Shown here in pieces: positions 11,826 to 25,251 of a stretch of 64,000 bases of DNA. The stretch lies in assembly GCA_019022495.1 (NCBI GenBank), contig JAFEKR010000010.1, positions 1,984,001 through 2,048,000 of the forward strand, in the 5' to 3' direction. This DNA is from Epichloe hybrida (lineage: Eukaryota; Ascomycota; Sordariomycetes; Hypocreales; Clavicipitaceae). The stretch's first letter is position 1; each line of letters opens with the position of its first letter. A program made the position numbers and the translations under genes. A model generated the notes under the pieces. The model searched no databases. It saw only the letters and a program-made list of their open reading frames with translations, and was not told the DNA's origin.

Positions 11826-14800
11826 ATGCCTATATATAAAGGGGAAATATATAAAAGCCTATAGAATTTCTTAGTAAACTTAGATATATTATTTAAATTA
11901 GATTGCTATACCTTTAAGGATAATATAACTAAGGTAGTATATATAAGTAGCTACTTAGCTAGTAATATAAAGTAATAGTAAATATATTATATAGCTATAA
12001 ATAGGTATGTAAATTATTTATTAATTACCTAGGTAGATTTTCTAGAATAGCTAAAAACTAGAATAATAAATATAGGTATAAGACACTTAAAAGTAATAAG
12101 ATTACTACTAAATCTTAGGTAAAAGAATAACTAATTATTTTAATTCTTTATATAAGCCTAGGATAAGGTAAAAGCTAAGTTACCTAAAGAAATCCCTATA
12201 TATCTAAGAATTATAATCTTTCTAAATAGCCTAAATAATAATATAAGGAAGTAAATAATTAGTTAAGAGAGTTTAATAACTTAAAGCTAACTATAAAGCT
12301 AAGGTAAAAAAGTAAAGGTTATAATAGGCTTAGGCTAAAGTAATAAAAAAAGTTAAGACCTTAAAAAAAAGAGATAATACTCTTATTTTATATTACTTAT
12401 AAATAAGGTATAGTAATAAAGTAAAGATTAAGAGAAAATATTATCCCTAGTATACTATAAATATAAAAAGCCTAGGTATACTTTACTAGCTTATTAGGTA
12501 TTAGATTATTTTACTTATAAAAGTACTAAGTATATAACTAAGAAATATAAAGAAAGTAATAATAAAGCTCTATCTCCTAATATAATACTAGTTTTATTAG
12601 TATAAACCTAGGAATATAATCTTACTATAAAGTACCCTATAGATAATAAAATAAGAATATAAGTATCTCTATAATAATATAACTAGTAATTAGCTATATA
12701 AGTGCTATTTAGTATAAGTATATAGTCTTTAATAATTTATTTAAAATTATTATTAAAAAAGGATTAGGAGAATATAATCTAATTAGATAGAATACTAAAG
12801 AGTATAAGTAAAAAAGTAATTCTATACTAAGGAATTTTAAAAAATTAATAAAGATAAAAAATAGTATAGGATTTATAAAGGTTTACTAAGTTAGCTACTT
12901 TATTACTAATATAGGTAAAGGGATAATTTTAGGTATAAACTAAATTAAAGAGTATTTACCTATAATTATATATTAGGAGTATAAATACTAGAGATATCTA
13001 GTAATAATAAAATATCTTTTTTTACTTATAGTAAGTAATAAGTATATAGGGAGAAAAAAATAGTAGTAGTTACTTTATTATTAGGAGTAATAAAGATTAA
13101 ACTAAGTATTCTAGAAAATATAAGTAATAAAGAAGCTATATTAAATTAGGATAAGAGTACTAAGTGCCCTATATTAATAATTCTAGAAGAATATAGGGAG
13201 TTTATAAATATTTTTTCTAAAGAGTTAGTAAGTAAGCTTCCTAAATTAGGAGGTTATACTTATACTATTAAGTTAGAAGAAAGGAAAACACTACCTTAAG
13301 GGCTTATATATAATTTAGCTAAGAGAGAGTTAAAGGTCCTTAGAGAGTACCTTATAAGTATATAGCTTAAAGGGTAAATTAGAAGATTAGTTAGCCTAGC
13401 TAGAGCCTTAATTTTATTTATTTTAAAGAAAGAAGGGAAATTAAGGCTTTATATAGATTATAGGGGCTTAAATAAGATTATAATTAAGAATAAGGCCCCT
13501 TTACCCCTTATTACTAAAATTCTTAATTAATTAGTAAGTATAGTTATTTTTATAGTCCTAGATTTAAAAGATATATATTACTAGCTATATATTTACTTAG
13601 GTAATAAGTAAAAAATAGTGTTTTATTATTATTATAGCTACTTTAAATATCTAGTAATACTATTTAGACTAGTTAACACACTAGTAACTTTTTAGGAGTA
13701 TATTAATAATGCTCTTAAAGGACTTATTAATAAGACTTATATTATTTACCTAGATAATACGCTAATATATAGTAGTAAGGTTAAAGAGCATATAAAGCAT
13801 ATTAAATAAGTTTTATATAGGTTTAGGGAGGCAGGCCTTTTTATTAACCTTAAGAAGTGTTAATTTTTAGTTAAGGAAGTTGAATTTTCAGGCTTCAAGA
13901 TATTAGAGAAAGAGGGAATTAACCAGCGACGTTTAAACTAGAACCCCACGAGTTAGCAGCGTTTAGAGAACTTTAACAAAGATTTCAGGAAGCGCTAATT
14001 TTAGTGCATTTTAACCCACTTATATACCTTAGAGTAAAGATAAATGTATCTAGACATGTGATTAGGGCTATACTTATAATATTAGTGCTAGGTTACTAGC
14101 ACCTAGTTATATTTATATTAAGGAAAATAACTAATACTAAATTATAATATTTAATACTTAATAGCAAATTATTAGCTATCTAAGAGGCTTTTTATATATA
14201 GAGATACTATCTTGCTTATTTAGCTTATATAATTAAAGTTATTATAGATTATTTAAACTATAAGTACCTTACTATAAAGCCTAAGCTTACTAGTAAGTAA
14301 GTAACTATACTTAATAAGCTTTATTCTTTTAATTTTAAGATTATATATTATATAAGGAAATTAAATCTTACTAACTTACTTTTAAGAAAACTAGATTTTA
14401 TAAGTAAGGTAAGGAAAGAGAAAGTAATAACTATATAACTTCTTACCTTTTTATCTAAATTTATAGATACTAAGTAATAGAAACACTATAGTAATATTAT
14501 TAGTGCTATAGGCTCTATAAAAACATTACTTAGTATAACTAATAGTTAGTTATAATAACACTATAATAATACTACTAATATCTAGGGTTTTAAAAAATTA
14601 TAACTTAACTATATTCCTAAAGAACCTAATAATCTAGATAATCTTAGAAAAGTTATATTAGTAAGGTTATTTAATACTTTTTATACTTTTATTAATAAGT
14701 AATAAGCTAGCTATAGGAATACTATTAGTACCTAGTGTATATATTATTTATTACTTAATTATTTTAATTTTCCTATTAGACTAGCTATTTCTAATAAGGA

Positions 14801-16460
14801 TAGACTAGTATAAGTTATTACTAGTAAGTAATAAGGGTACCTCTTAAAAACATTACTTATCTATATTCTTATAAGACTAGAAGTATTTATTAAACTAATT
14901 ACTTATAAAGATATTATAGCTAAAATCTAATTTATTTAGAGAATCTCTTCTAAGTTTAACTCTAACTTTCTAGAAAAGAGCTTAAAATTAAAACCCTTAA
15001 TTTAAGTCTTATTATATAAAGCATAGTAAGGTAATAACTTTACTATAGCTTAATTAAAGTTACTTAAAAGTAATAATATAGCTATATCTTAGATATAGTT
15101 AATTAAACTCTTTAAGCTATTAATATTTAAGAATTATATTTTTATTTCTCTAGGTATAAGAAAAGAAATTTTATTACTAACTTATAATAACCTTATTACT
15201 AAGCACTAAGGAGTAAGTAAAACTCTTTATTAGATTATAAACTAATATTATTAGCTAATAATAAAGAAAGATATAAAGGTATATATTAGTACTTATATAA
15301 ATTATTAGACTTTAAAACTAAGGTATTATAAACTATATAGTAAGCTAGTTATACTACTAGTGCTTAATTACCCTTTTTAAGAATTATTAATAGATTTTAT
15401 TACTAGACTTTTACTAGTAAAAGACTTAAATTAGACCTATAATATAATTCTAGTTATTATTAACTATTTTATAAAATATAGTATTTATATCCCTATTTTA
15501 ATATAACTAACTAGTAATAGGCTAGTAACTATGTTCTTAGAATATATTTTTAGAGACTATAAAGCCTTAGAAAGTATTATAATAAACTAAGGTTTTATAT
15601 TTACTAGTGGTTTCTAGATAACTTTTTATTATTTTCTTATAACTAAGCGGCTACTTAGCACTACTTTTTACCCCTAAAAAAAATAGCTAGATAAAACATT
15701 TAAACTAGGTCTTAGAATATTATTTAAGGGCTTTTACTTATACTAAATAAACTAATTAAGTAAATAACCTATTAATAGCGTAATTTAAATATAATATAAG
15801 CAATTACTTAATATATAGCTATATACTAGTAAAGGTATTATAAGGTTATAATCCTAGAGGTTTATAGTAAGTAATAGTAAATATCCCTTTAGTAAATAAT
15901 TAAGCTAAAAGTAAAATTTTAGTACTAAGAGAGAAGTATACTATAATTAAGTAACTTTTAAGTAACTTATAGACTTAGTATAAAAAATATTATAACTAGA
16001 AGAAAACTCTAATAAGATTTAAAGTTAGTAACTATATTTTATTATTAATAAAGAATATTAACCTAAGATACCTTAGTAAGAAGCTAGCTATAAAGTACTT
16101 AGGCCTTTATAAGATTAAAAAGGTAATTAGAAGTTATAGATTAAAGTATTAATTAAAATTACTACCTAGGACTTAATTATATAATATATTTAATATTACT
16201 AGTCTTAAACCTTTTAAAGGGGACTTAAAAAATATAGAAAATATATCCTTACTATAAGATACTATTAAAGATAATAAATAAGAGTTTAAAGTTAAGAGAA
16301 TTATTTTATATTACTATAATAGAAAGTATTATAAATATCTAGTTAAATAAAAAGGTTATAATACTTTAGAGAATTCTTAGGTATTAAAAAGGGATTTTAT
16401 TAGTAAAGAAATTATTAATAACTATAAGTAATAGCTAAGTAATAAAGTTAATATAAGGTA
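11826..16460 (+). pseudogene. Gypsy-1 gag-pol remnant with chromodomain
   Basis: Starts at the same ATG as in Gypsy-2 and follows it domain by domain: gag, zinc knuckle near 12465, reverse transcriptase about 13230-13900 with YLDN (for YLDD) near 13752, RNase H, integrase about 15190-16200, chromodomain about 16310-16420. Stops are dense. A 157-bp deletion removes sequence just after the reverse transcriptase. Around it (13885-14070) the sequence is unusually free of RIP changes. Confidence 0.8.
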
Positions 16461-16554
16461 ATTATAATTTATAACTTAATATACTAAAGATATTAGAAAA
16501 TAAAGTTAATTTACTTAGATAACTTAAATAATCTATTATATAGTTACTAAGCAC

Positions 16555-18265
16555 CAGAGTATTGTTTGTAGTGTAGTTAGTGTAGTTACTAACTACACTA
16601 ATTACAAAAACTACAAATTAGTGTTAGTAAAAAAAAAGTGGGTCTTTTTATTATATAATGTTATTATAAGGATTAAAAGAAAGCTAGTTATATGGAAGCT
16701 TTTATTATTACCTATTTTACTTAATTAGTTATAGAATTTATAATATTTACCTTTTTTTAAGGATTTTACTATAACTAGGGTTATTTATAATATTATACCT
16801 TTTTAATAATACTATTATACTTATTACTTTATTTTACTAATATAACTTTAAGAAAAACTAACTTATTCTTTTATTTACTATTACTACTAATTATTTACTA
16901 TTTCTATAATTTATTATTATTATTTTAATTAAAAATACCCTAAACTAATATAATATAATTAGTTAATAAATCTAAATAAATAATAAGAAGTTAATAAAGT
17001 ATATACTTAGTATTAATATATTATTAGTTATATAATAAGAACTTTAAAAAAGCTAAAACTATTTATTTACTATTTAAACTAATTAAATATTACTTTAAGC
17101 TTTATAATTCTAAAGCTTTAAGAAGTTATATATAGTAACTTTATATATCTTATTATAATAATATATAAAGAAAGAATATAATAAACTAATATTTATAATT
17201 TATTAATAGATAACTAATAGTATTATTTTAATTACCCTATATAGCTTAATTAAGCTATAAAAAATAAGTTTAACTTATTTTTAAAAATAATACTAGGACT
17301 TAGTTTTATATAATATACTATACTTATTATAAAAGGTAGTTAAAGTACTAGGACTAGCTATATAACTAGCTATTTAGTAAAAAGAATATATATATACTTA
17401 TTATAAAAGCTTTAATAACCTTAATTACTATTATTTTACTTTTATTATTATTTTAAAAAAATATAAAAGAAAAACATTTTTATAATATTAATATTTTTAA
17501 AAACCTTAAAATATAAAGTTATTAAAAACTATAGCTTTTACTATAGTAATTTACTTATAATTACTAGTATTTATATTTAAGTTATTTATTTATTATTTAT
17601 TTATTATTAAACTTTAACACTAATAATATTATAAGTAATCTTAGTAATCTTAGTAATCTTAGTAATCTTAGTAATAGTAATACTAGTAATATTAGTAATA
17701 TTAGTATTATAAGCTATTATAAGCTATTATAAGCTATAATATAGATATAATAAGCTACTTATATTAAGTTTACTAGTAGTTTTTTTTATAGTTCTTTTAA
17801 AATAAGTAATAATAATAATTTATAGAAATATAAAATAATTTATAGAAATAGTAAATAATATAATAAGAAGGTTTTTCTTTAAGTTATATTAGGGAAATAA
17901 AGTATTAAGTTAAATAGTATTATTAAAAAAGTATAATATTATATATAACCTTACTTAGTTATAGTAAAATTACTAAAATAATATAATATTATAAATTCTA
18001 TAATTAATTAAATAAAATAGGTAATAATAAAAGCTTTTATATAACTAGCATTCTTTTAATCCTTATAATACTAATAACTAATAAAAAGTTTAATACTACA
18101 TTTGTAGTGTTTGTAGTTAGTGTAGTTTTTTTTTTGTAGTTAGTGTAGTGTAGTTTTTTTTTCCTTATGGTTAGTGTAGTTTATAGTGTAGTGTAGTTTA
18201 TAGTGTAGTTACTACACTACACTACAAATACTACACTACACTACACGTTTTAGTGCAATACTCTG
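16555..18265. mobile_element. hAT-1: non-autonomous hAT-type element
   Basis: 1711 bp. The termini are inverted, CAGAGTATTG on the left and CAATACTCTG on the right. It is flanked by a perfect 8-bp TSD, CTAAGCAC (16547-16554 and 18266-18273). Gypsy-2 has the empty site with one CTAAGTAC at about 34632. An 8-bp TSD with CAG termini points to the hAT superfamily. Both ends carry arrays of the pentamer TGTAG. No transposase frame is visible; the inside is pure AT-rich DNA, so it is either non-autonomous or fully decayed. Confidence 0.9.
17630..17745. repeat. Short tandem repeats inside hAT-1
   Basis: A 9-bp unit (AGTAATCTT) is repeated about five times, then AGTAATATT variants, then TATAAGCTAT about three times. 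Similar TATAAGCTAT-like repeats occur in hAT-2 (36825-36930), which supports a family link. Confidence 0.75.
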
Positions 18266-18273
18266 CTAAGCAC

Positions 18274-20096
18274 TTATCTTTTTATAATAAAGTTAGTCCC
18301 TAAGACTACTAATCCTATATTATTAGTAATAGCTATAGGAATTATAAAGGAAAAGGCCTTAAAAGTATCTTTATTATTAAAATCTCTCTCTTTATATATA
18401 TAAACCTAAAGTATACTAAGGAGCTTAATAAAACTAATATATTTAAGTAAATTAATAGTATTTAGTATAAACTACTAGTAAGTTAGTTAAGTATTAGCTA
18501 TATATATTAAGAAAGCTTACCTTTAGGATATTTTAAGCTATAAAGTAAAGATAGTTTAAAATATTAATTTAAGTCTTTAGATTTATAGTATTACTTAGTA
18601 GTATTATTATAGTATATTTATTATATTTTACCTTATAAGTAATATTAGTAAATATCTAAGTGTAATAAGTATAACTATACTTATTAGAATTTTTATAAAC
18701 TAAAATAGTATTCTATAGTTTTTTTTTTGCTTTTATAATAGGCTAGTAATAAGTTAGTAATAATCTAGTGTCTAAGTAATAGGATTATACTTACTTTATT
18801 TTAATAGTAGTAATTACCTTTAGAAATAGCTTTAATAAGTTTAAATAGCCTATTATAAAGCTATATAATTTAAGCTAGAGTTTAGTAATATATTAATAAT
18901 AAGTAAGTAAATTCTAGTTAAGAGAGATATACTATAATATAGTTTTTATTATTTTAGAAGTAATAAGTATATTTTATTAAATAGCCTATTAAATATTAGC
19001 TATAAAGAAGTAATAAGTAAGTAAAGAAGTTATACTTAAAGATTTATTATATTTTACTAAAAAGGTCTTTTTATTAATAAGGTATCCTAGGATCTTATAG
19101 GTATTATTTTTAGGAGAATATTTTATATTATTACTTACTAATAATAGCATATATATAAAATCTTTTTTAAAGTTATTTTACTAGTAATAAGTTAGTAATA
19201 AAGATACTATAAGAATATAATAAACTTATAATAAGATTTTAGAAGAAGTTTGCTTTAGAGAAGACTTTATAGGAGATTTTTTAGTTAATAGATTTTCTTA
19301 AGGTATTAATAAAGGCAGAGTTTAGGCATAAGACTTAGATATAGTAAACTAGCTATAAGTTAGCTATAATAAACTAGATAAGGAAGTTATACTAGTAAGA
19401 GTATAAACTTATAAGCTAGATAAGGGTAAAAAAAAACTAAGATAAATAAGGATAAATAATAATAATAATTAGGGACTAAAAGAGGTTAGTAATTACTAAG
19501 TAATAGTAGTAAGAGAGCTATTACTTAGCTAGTAGAGGTAACTTATAAGGTTAAGGGATATTATAAGAGAAAGGAAGTGTGTAAAAAGGGGGAAAAATTA
19601 GTCTTTTTTATATTAACCCTAGACCCCTTAAGTAAATTAACGCACTATATATAGGTAATTTATAAATTATAATAATAACTATTAGCACTACTAAACACAT
19701 ATATGCCTAATAGCTATAAACTTATAATAACTATAATATAAGCCCTCTAGTTAGACTATTTAGAACTATAGTATTAGGTACCTTATTTATTTAAACTAAT
19801 TATAAAAATTAATATAGGTTATCTATTTTTTTTTCTTCTAGCTATATAATAGGTAATAATATTTATTTTACTATATTAAAGCTATATATAAGCTACTATT
19901 TAGACATTACTAACTATAATAAGGGGGGTTATTTTCAATTAGTAATATTATTATTATTATTTCTTTTTATTTACTTATATATCTAGATATAAGGTACTTT
20001 ATTTTATTTTCCTTATAAAGCTTTAATATAGTAACTATGCCCTAAGTAAGTAGCTTATTTTATAATTAAGGTTAATTATATATAAGGGGGGTATTA
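18274..20096 (+). other. Gypsy-1 region between chromodomain and 3' LTR
   Basis: About 1.8 kb of element sequence, shared by all three Gypsy copies (34620-36457 in Gypsy-2, 45729-47570 in Gypsy-3). It follows the pol end and precedes the polypurine tract (AAGGGGGG, about 20083-20092). I recognise no domain on either strand. It could be a second reading frame destroyed by RIP or a long untranslated region. Confidence 0.5.
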
Positions 20097-20366
20097 TATT
20101 AGGAGTGTAAAGGTTAAAGATAGGATATTTATTAAAGTAAGTCTTTAGAGAACCTTTAGGCTATATAAATAATAAAGAGGCTAGCTAGCTATAAGATAGC
20201 TATATGCTTATAAAGTAAGGTATTTATTAAAGACTATATATATTATTAGTGCTAGGTTAGAGATTAAAACCTTCACGCACCTGCCCCTAGCTAGTATCTA
20301 TCTAGCAGTGACTGCGATAGTCTTAGCTATCACTTCGTTTATAACCTTTCGGTGCAAGCCGTGACA
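20097..20366 (+). repeat. 3' LTR of Gypsy-1
   Basis: 270 bp. It starts TATTAGGAGTG (from TGTCAGGAGCG) and ends GCCGTGACA. The first 180 bp are RIP-mutated. From about 20275 the last 90 bp keep all CpG and CpA words, for example GTGACTGCGATAG and TTTCGGTGCAAGC. This is the opposite pattern to its 5' LTR. Confidence 0.92.
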
Positions 20367-23300
20367 CCTTATAGCTTATAAGTTACTTATAAATAAGGAT
20401 TTTATTAGTAATAAGTAAGACTAGTAATACTTTATTTACTAAAACCTATTACCTAGAGTTTAGATATAAGTTATACCTTTCTTTAAAAAGGGCTATTTAC
20501 TTAATTATAGCTTAGATTAGCTACTTAAGTACTTAGGGGAGATATTTAATAACCCTTACTAATAGGAAATAGCTATTATGAAACTTAATTAGTTAATTAG
20601 TTAATATAATAATAAAATAAGTAATTTAGTAACTTTTATAATTTGTTTAAATAGAAATTAGCTTTAGCTAGGGGGCTTAATTAGTTAAATATAGTAAAGT
20701 TATTTAACCTATATATAGCGCTTAATAAGTAAATAAAGGACTATAGTATAGGTTAAGATATACCCTAGGCTAATTACCTAACTATAATAGCTTATTATTA
20801 AAGTATTACACTAGATATTAAGTCTTACTAATTAAAGAAAAGACACTAGAAATAAAAATATAGTAATTAGGCACCTAATTTAAATAAGACTAAGATATAT
20901 AATAAGAATATACTAATAATAAATATCTAATCTATAGGTATTATAGGGAACTAGTAAGGCTCTAGGAAGTTAGTAAAATACTAGAAGTTAGGTAATAAGG
21001 GTAGTAGTAAATAGGCTAACTAGGTTACCTAAGATATCTTTAACGCACGCTATAATAATAGTAAATATCTATAATATAGCTTCTCTAGGCACTTTACTAT
21101 AGTATACTTCTTATAACTTACTATTTAGCTATAAAAGAAGTTTTCTATAAATATTTATAATATAAAGAATATAGCCTTTATTAACTTAGATATTAAGTCT
21201 ATAAAGTAATTAGAAAAAGAATAACCCTATTATTAAGTTATTTAATAAGGGATAGGAAAAGGGGGTATAAAGAGGCTTTATAGTATATAATTATTACTAA
21301 TAGAGACTATAAAAAAATCTAGAATAATATAGATTTATTTCCCTTCTTAGTTTTTACTTTAATTAATAGAATTACCCTTATAAATACTTAAGTTAATATA
21401 GGTTATAATTACTATATTACTATAAATAAATACTTAGTTTAAAAGCTTTAGTTAAAATGCCTTCCTTTTCTAACTAAGAGGTTAGTTTATATAGCTATTA
21501 GTGTAAAATAAAGGGGAAAAAAGAGCTATAAGAAGTAATTATATTTTCTATATATAGTCTATTTTTAGCTAGATCTAAACAAATAGAAAATACTAATTAT
21601 AGTATATATAATCCTAGGACTTATAAGGTAACTAATTCTTAGTACACTATAGATAAAATAAAATAAAATTAACTTAGATATACTGTAGTAATAAGTATAT
21701 ATAGGATTAGTAAATAGGTAGTAAATATATACTATAGTTAATAGAAAGGTTAATTAACCTATAGTATTTATTTTAGGTTTTAACCTTTATAAGTATAGTA
21801 TACTAAGTAAAAAGATAAAAGGAGTATATTTAGCTTTATACTATAAGCCTATAGGAAATTATATTTATCTTATAGATTAATATAGCCTTAAAAGCTATAG
21901 AGAAGGAACTTCTTACTTTCTTACTAAAGGTATTATAAGACTTTATAGACTTATTTTTAAAAAGTAAGGTAAATATTTTACTATTATACTAGGGGAAGTT
22001 AAATTACTATATTTACCTAAGTATAATATAAATAAAAATAAACCTAAGCTACTATAAGTACCTTTATATAATATACCTTAGAAGTATTTACTAGAGATTT
22101 AAAAGTAAGTAATAAACTTAATAAATAAGGGTTAGATTTAATCTAGTTTATTATTAGTAATAGCTCTAATATTATTAGTAAAGAAACCTAGTAATAGTTA
22201 GAGATTTTATATAAACTATTATATACTTAATAAGATTATAAAATAAGACTACTATCTCTTATTACTAATAAAGGAAATATTATATTTATTATTAGAGATA
22301 AGGTAGTTTATAAAGCTAAATATATAATTTATATTTTATTATATATATTATACTAAAGGTAAGGAATACTAGACTATATTTTATATAAGATTTAGCTTAT
22401 TTAAGTAATTAGTATACTCCTTTAAGTTAGTAAGTATACTAATAACTTTCTAGAGATATATTAATAGTATATTAAGTAGTATTCTTAGTAATTATATTAC
22501 TACTTATCTTAATAATATATTAGTTTACTTAAGTAAATTATATAAGGACTATATATAAAAGGTTTATAGTATACTATTTAGGCTATAATAAGCTAGCCTA
22601 AATCTAGATATTAAGAAAGATATTTTTATAACTAAGGAGGTTAAGTATCTTAGGTTTATTATTTAAGTAATAAAAGTAATTTACCTAGATAAGGAGAAGA
22701 TTATAGTAATCTAAGACTAGGAGATACTAATAAAAGTCTAGGGAGTTTATAGGTTTTTAGGCTTTACTAACTTTTATAATAATTTTATATTAAATTTCTT
22801 AGATATAGTAAGCTCTCTTATTAACTTAATAAAAAAAGAAGCCTTATTTTACTAAATAAAAGAGTATGATAAGGCTTTTAAGGTATTAAAAGTAGCCTTT
22901 ATATTATACTTAATCCTAATATAGTAAAATCCTAAGAAAGAGATATTAGTAAAGGTAAATTACTTAGAAATAGTATTAAGGGGTTATTTCTCTTAGTTTA
23001 GTAATAATAGTATTTTATACCTAGTAGCTTATTATTTAGCTTAATTATAGCTTACTTAGTAAAATTATACTATTTATAATAAGAAGTTACTACTAATTAT
23101 TTCTTACCTTAAGGTATAGTTAGCTAAGCTATAGAGTATAAGTAAGCTATTTATAATTTTAATAAACTATAAGAACTTAAATTACTTTATAGTGCTAAGA
23201 GAAATATTAGAATAATAAGTATAGTAAGCTAAGACTCTAGTACTTTTTTAATTTCTATTTATAATATAGACTAAGTATATAGGTAAAATAACCTAATATA

Positions 23301-24959
23301 TTATTATAATAATATCTAAAAAGGCCAGAAATAAAGAAAGTAAAGACCTTAATAGTTTAGTCTATAATAAGGCCTATAAAATTTAGCTTTAAAAGGGGAT
23401 ACTTATATATTTACCTTATACTTATTTAAGTAATATAAAGGGTTATTATAAATAATAGCCTAGTTATATTAAGAAGACTTCTTACTAGTAAGATAATATT
23501 TATAAATATATACCTTTAGTTTCTCTAGGACTAGTCTATAACCTAGGATAAGGCCTATAGGTTATAGCTTAATATAGTAATAGTAAGGCTAGAAAGTTTC
23601 TAAATACTACTAATACTAAAGAGTAAATTATAAACTATTACTATTATAAAGGGTAAAAAAGCTAATAACTATAATAAGGCTTACTAAAGCTAATTTCATT
23701 ACCTAATAAGTACTAGTTATAAATATCTATTAACTTTATAACTAAGCTACTAGCTTAGGATTAAGACTAGCTATAGTTCCTAATAGTTATTATAAACTAG
23801 CTATCTAAGTATATTTAGTTAAAGGTAATAATATTAATAAAGGCTAAAGTATATATACAATAATTTAAGTATTACTAGTAGTAATTCTATAGGTTTCCTA
23901 TATAAATTATTATAAACTATAGGTTTGATTAGCTTAGTAACTTCTAGACTAAGCTTTATAAGAAAGTTAGCACTTAAGAACTACTTTTTATATTTTATTA
24001 CTTATAGATAAATAGTAATATAAAAAGAGCTAACTAGGAAATGTAAGTAATACTATAAGTAATACTTTTATTCTCTTAATTTAAATAGCTAGACTATCTC
24101 CTAGTATACTAATTAGCACTAAATAATAGGGATTTATGAGTAATAGGAGTAAGTATAAATATAGCCTTATATAGTTTTAATATACTAGTAATCTAGGAGT
24201 TATTACTAATAAGTCTATTTATAATCTTAGTAAAAGATAAGGCCTAGGCTTTCTTATAGTATCTTAAAAGTAGTATAGATTTAATATAAGCTATAATAGC
24301 TTTTATATAGTAACACTATTAGGAAGATATAAATAGTAGTTATAGGCCTATAGAATAATTTTAGGTAAGGGACTATATATAGTTAAGCCTTTAGAATATT
24401 AAGATAAACTAACCTTATAAGAAGTTAGATTAGGTTATAGCTAAGTATAAAGTACTTAAAGTTCCTATACTTTTAACTATTAAATTAAATATCTTAAGGG
24501 GACTATACCTTATCTTTTATATAGATTTAGTATAGTATATAGTAAATAACCTATTACTAAGTTAAAAGCTAGCTAATAAGCAGTTACTACTAGAGCTTAT
24601 TATAATAAATACTAATAAGAGTCTCTTAGAGTATTAAGTAAAGGAGATTCTTATAGCTAAAAATACACTAGGTTAAGAATTAAACTAAAATATCTTAGTT
24701 AAGTAAAAAGGTTATATTTAGCTAACTTAAAAACTATTAGAAAGTATATAAGATATAAAGGCACTTAACTAATTTAAATTATAATAGGGTAATATATAAA
24801 TAAGTAATAGCCTAAAAAGGGTATAGTTTAATTTAGCTATAAAAAATTAATATACTTAAGTTTTATCTAGTATACATGCACTTTAGCGCTAAGTTTTTAT
24901 TATAGTAAAAAGCAATTAAGAAAGGGAGGGGGTATTATTAAAATCTTTATATTAGTAGT
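20367..24959 (+). mobile_element. Gypsy-4: second Ty3/gypsy family, 5'-truncated, host of the nest
   Basis: A plus-strand gypsy pol of a family different from Gypsy-1, -2 and -3. It starts inside gag directly at the end of Gypsy-1, so its 5' LTR is absent. At the right a polypurine tract (AAGAAAGGGAGGGGG, 24918-24932) is followed by a probable LTR start (TATTAAAATC, about 24936). Copia-B interrupts this LTR after about 25 bp. The remainder should continue at 55583, after the matching TSD. Confidence 0.75.
20400..24820 (+). pseudogene. Gypsy-4 gag-pol remnant with chromodomain
   Basis: The conceptual translation is full of stops but follows fungal gypsy polyproteins. Gag-like sequence lies at about 20400-21130. 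Reverse transcriptase lies at about 22020-22700 with YLNN (for YLDD) at 22505-22516, followed by a recognisable YRFLGFTNFYNNFI segment near 22750. RNase H is at about 22850-23250 and integrase at about 23450-24250. A chromodomain-like ILVKXKGYI segment is at about 24690-24720. The changes are those expected from RIP on the coding strand and its complement. Confidence 0.75.
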
Positions 24960-24964
24960 GTAAT

Positions 24965-25251
24965 TGTGGCTTCCTTCGGACCTTCGGACGATAGATAGTC
25001 TAACCATAGCCAAAGAGTGAAGCCACCGAAGGGATGCACACAATGTAATTAAATACATCGCAAGCTACCTCGCTCCGTTAGCAATAGCACTACACTATAG
25101 CCTTACTTTTCCCTCTCTTTTACTTACCTTCTCTTCTAGCTAGATTTCTCTCCTTCTCCCTTTTCTCTTCTCTTAGTTATTAGCTATTATTATTAACTTT
25201 ATTAAATTTAACCCCTTTGCACTAGTATAACGTTCCTTAGTGTAACTAACA
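24965..25251 (+). repeat. 5' LTR of Copia-B
   Basis: 287 bp, TGTGGCTTCC to GTAACTAACA. The outer 120 bp keep CpG (CTTCGGACCTTCGGACGATAG), the inner end is RIP-mutated (TTAAATTTAACCCCTTTGC). The last 100 bp include the pyrimidine-rich stretch CTTTTCCCTCTCTTTTAC shared with the 3' LTR. Confidence 0.92.

Larger units (their letters stand above)
11066..20366 (+). mobile_element. Gypsy-1: Ty3/gypsy chromovirus carrying hAT-1
   Basis: Bounded by two 270-bp LTRs. It is closely related to Gypsy-2 and Gypsy-3. Without the hAT-1 insertion it is 7582 bp, 300 bp shorter than Gypsy-2. Two internal deletions of about 150 bp (at about 13118) and 157 bp (at about 13918) account for this. The flanking pentamers differ (TAGTA on the left, CCTTA on the right), so there is no TSD, unlike the other copies. 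Both neighbouring elements are truncated at these junctions. Confidence 0.88.

Noticed and set aside
16555..18265. CRISPR-like array suspicion from repeated TGTAGT words
   Set aside because: Irregular pentamer runs without spacers of constant size; they are hAT subterminal repeats in a fungal genome.
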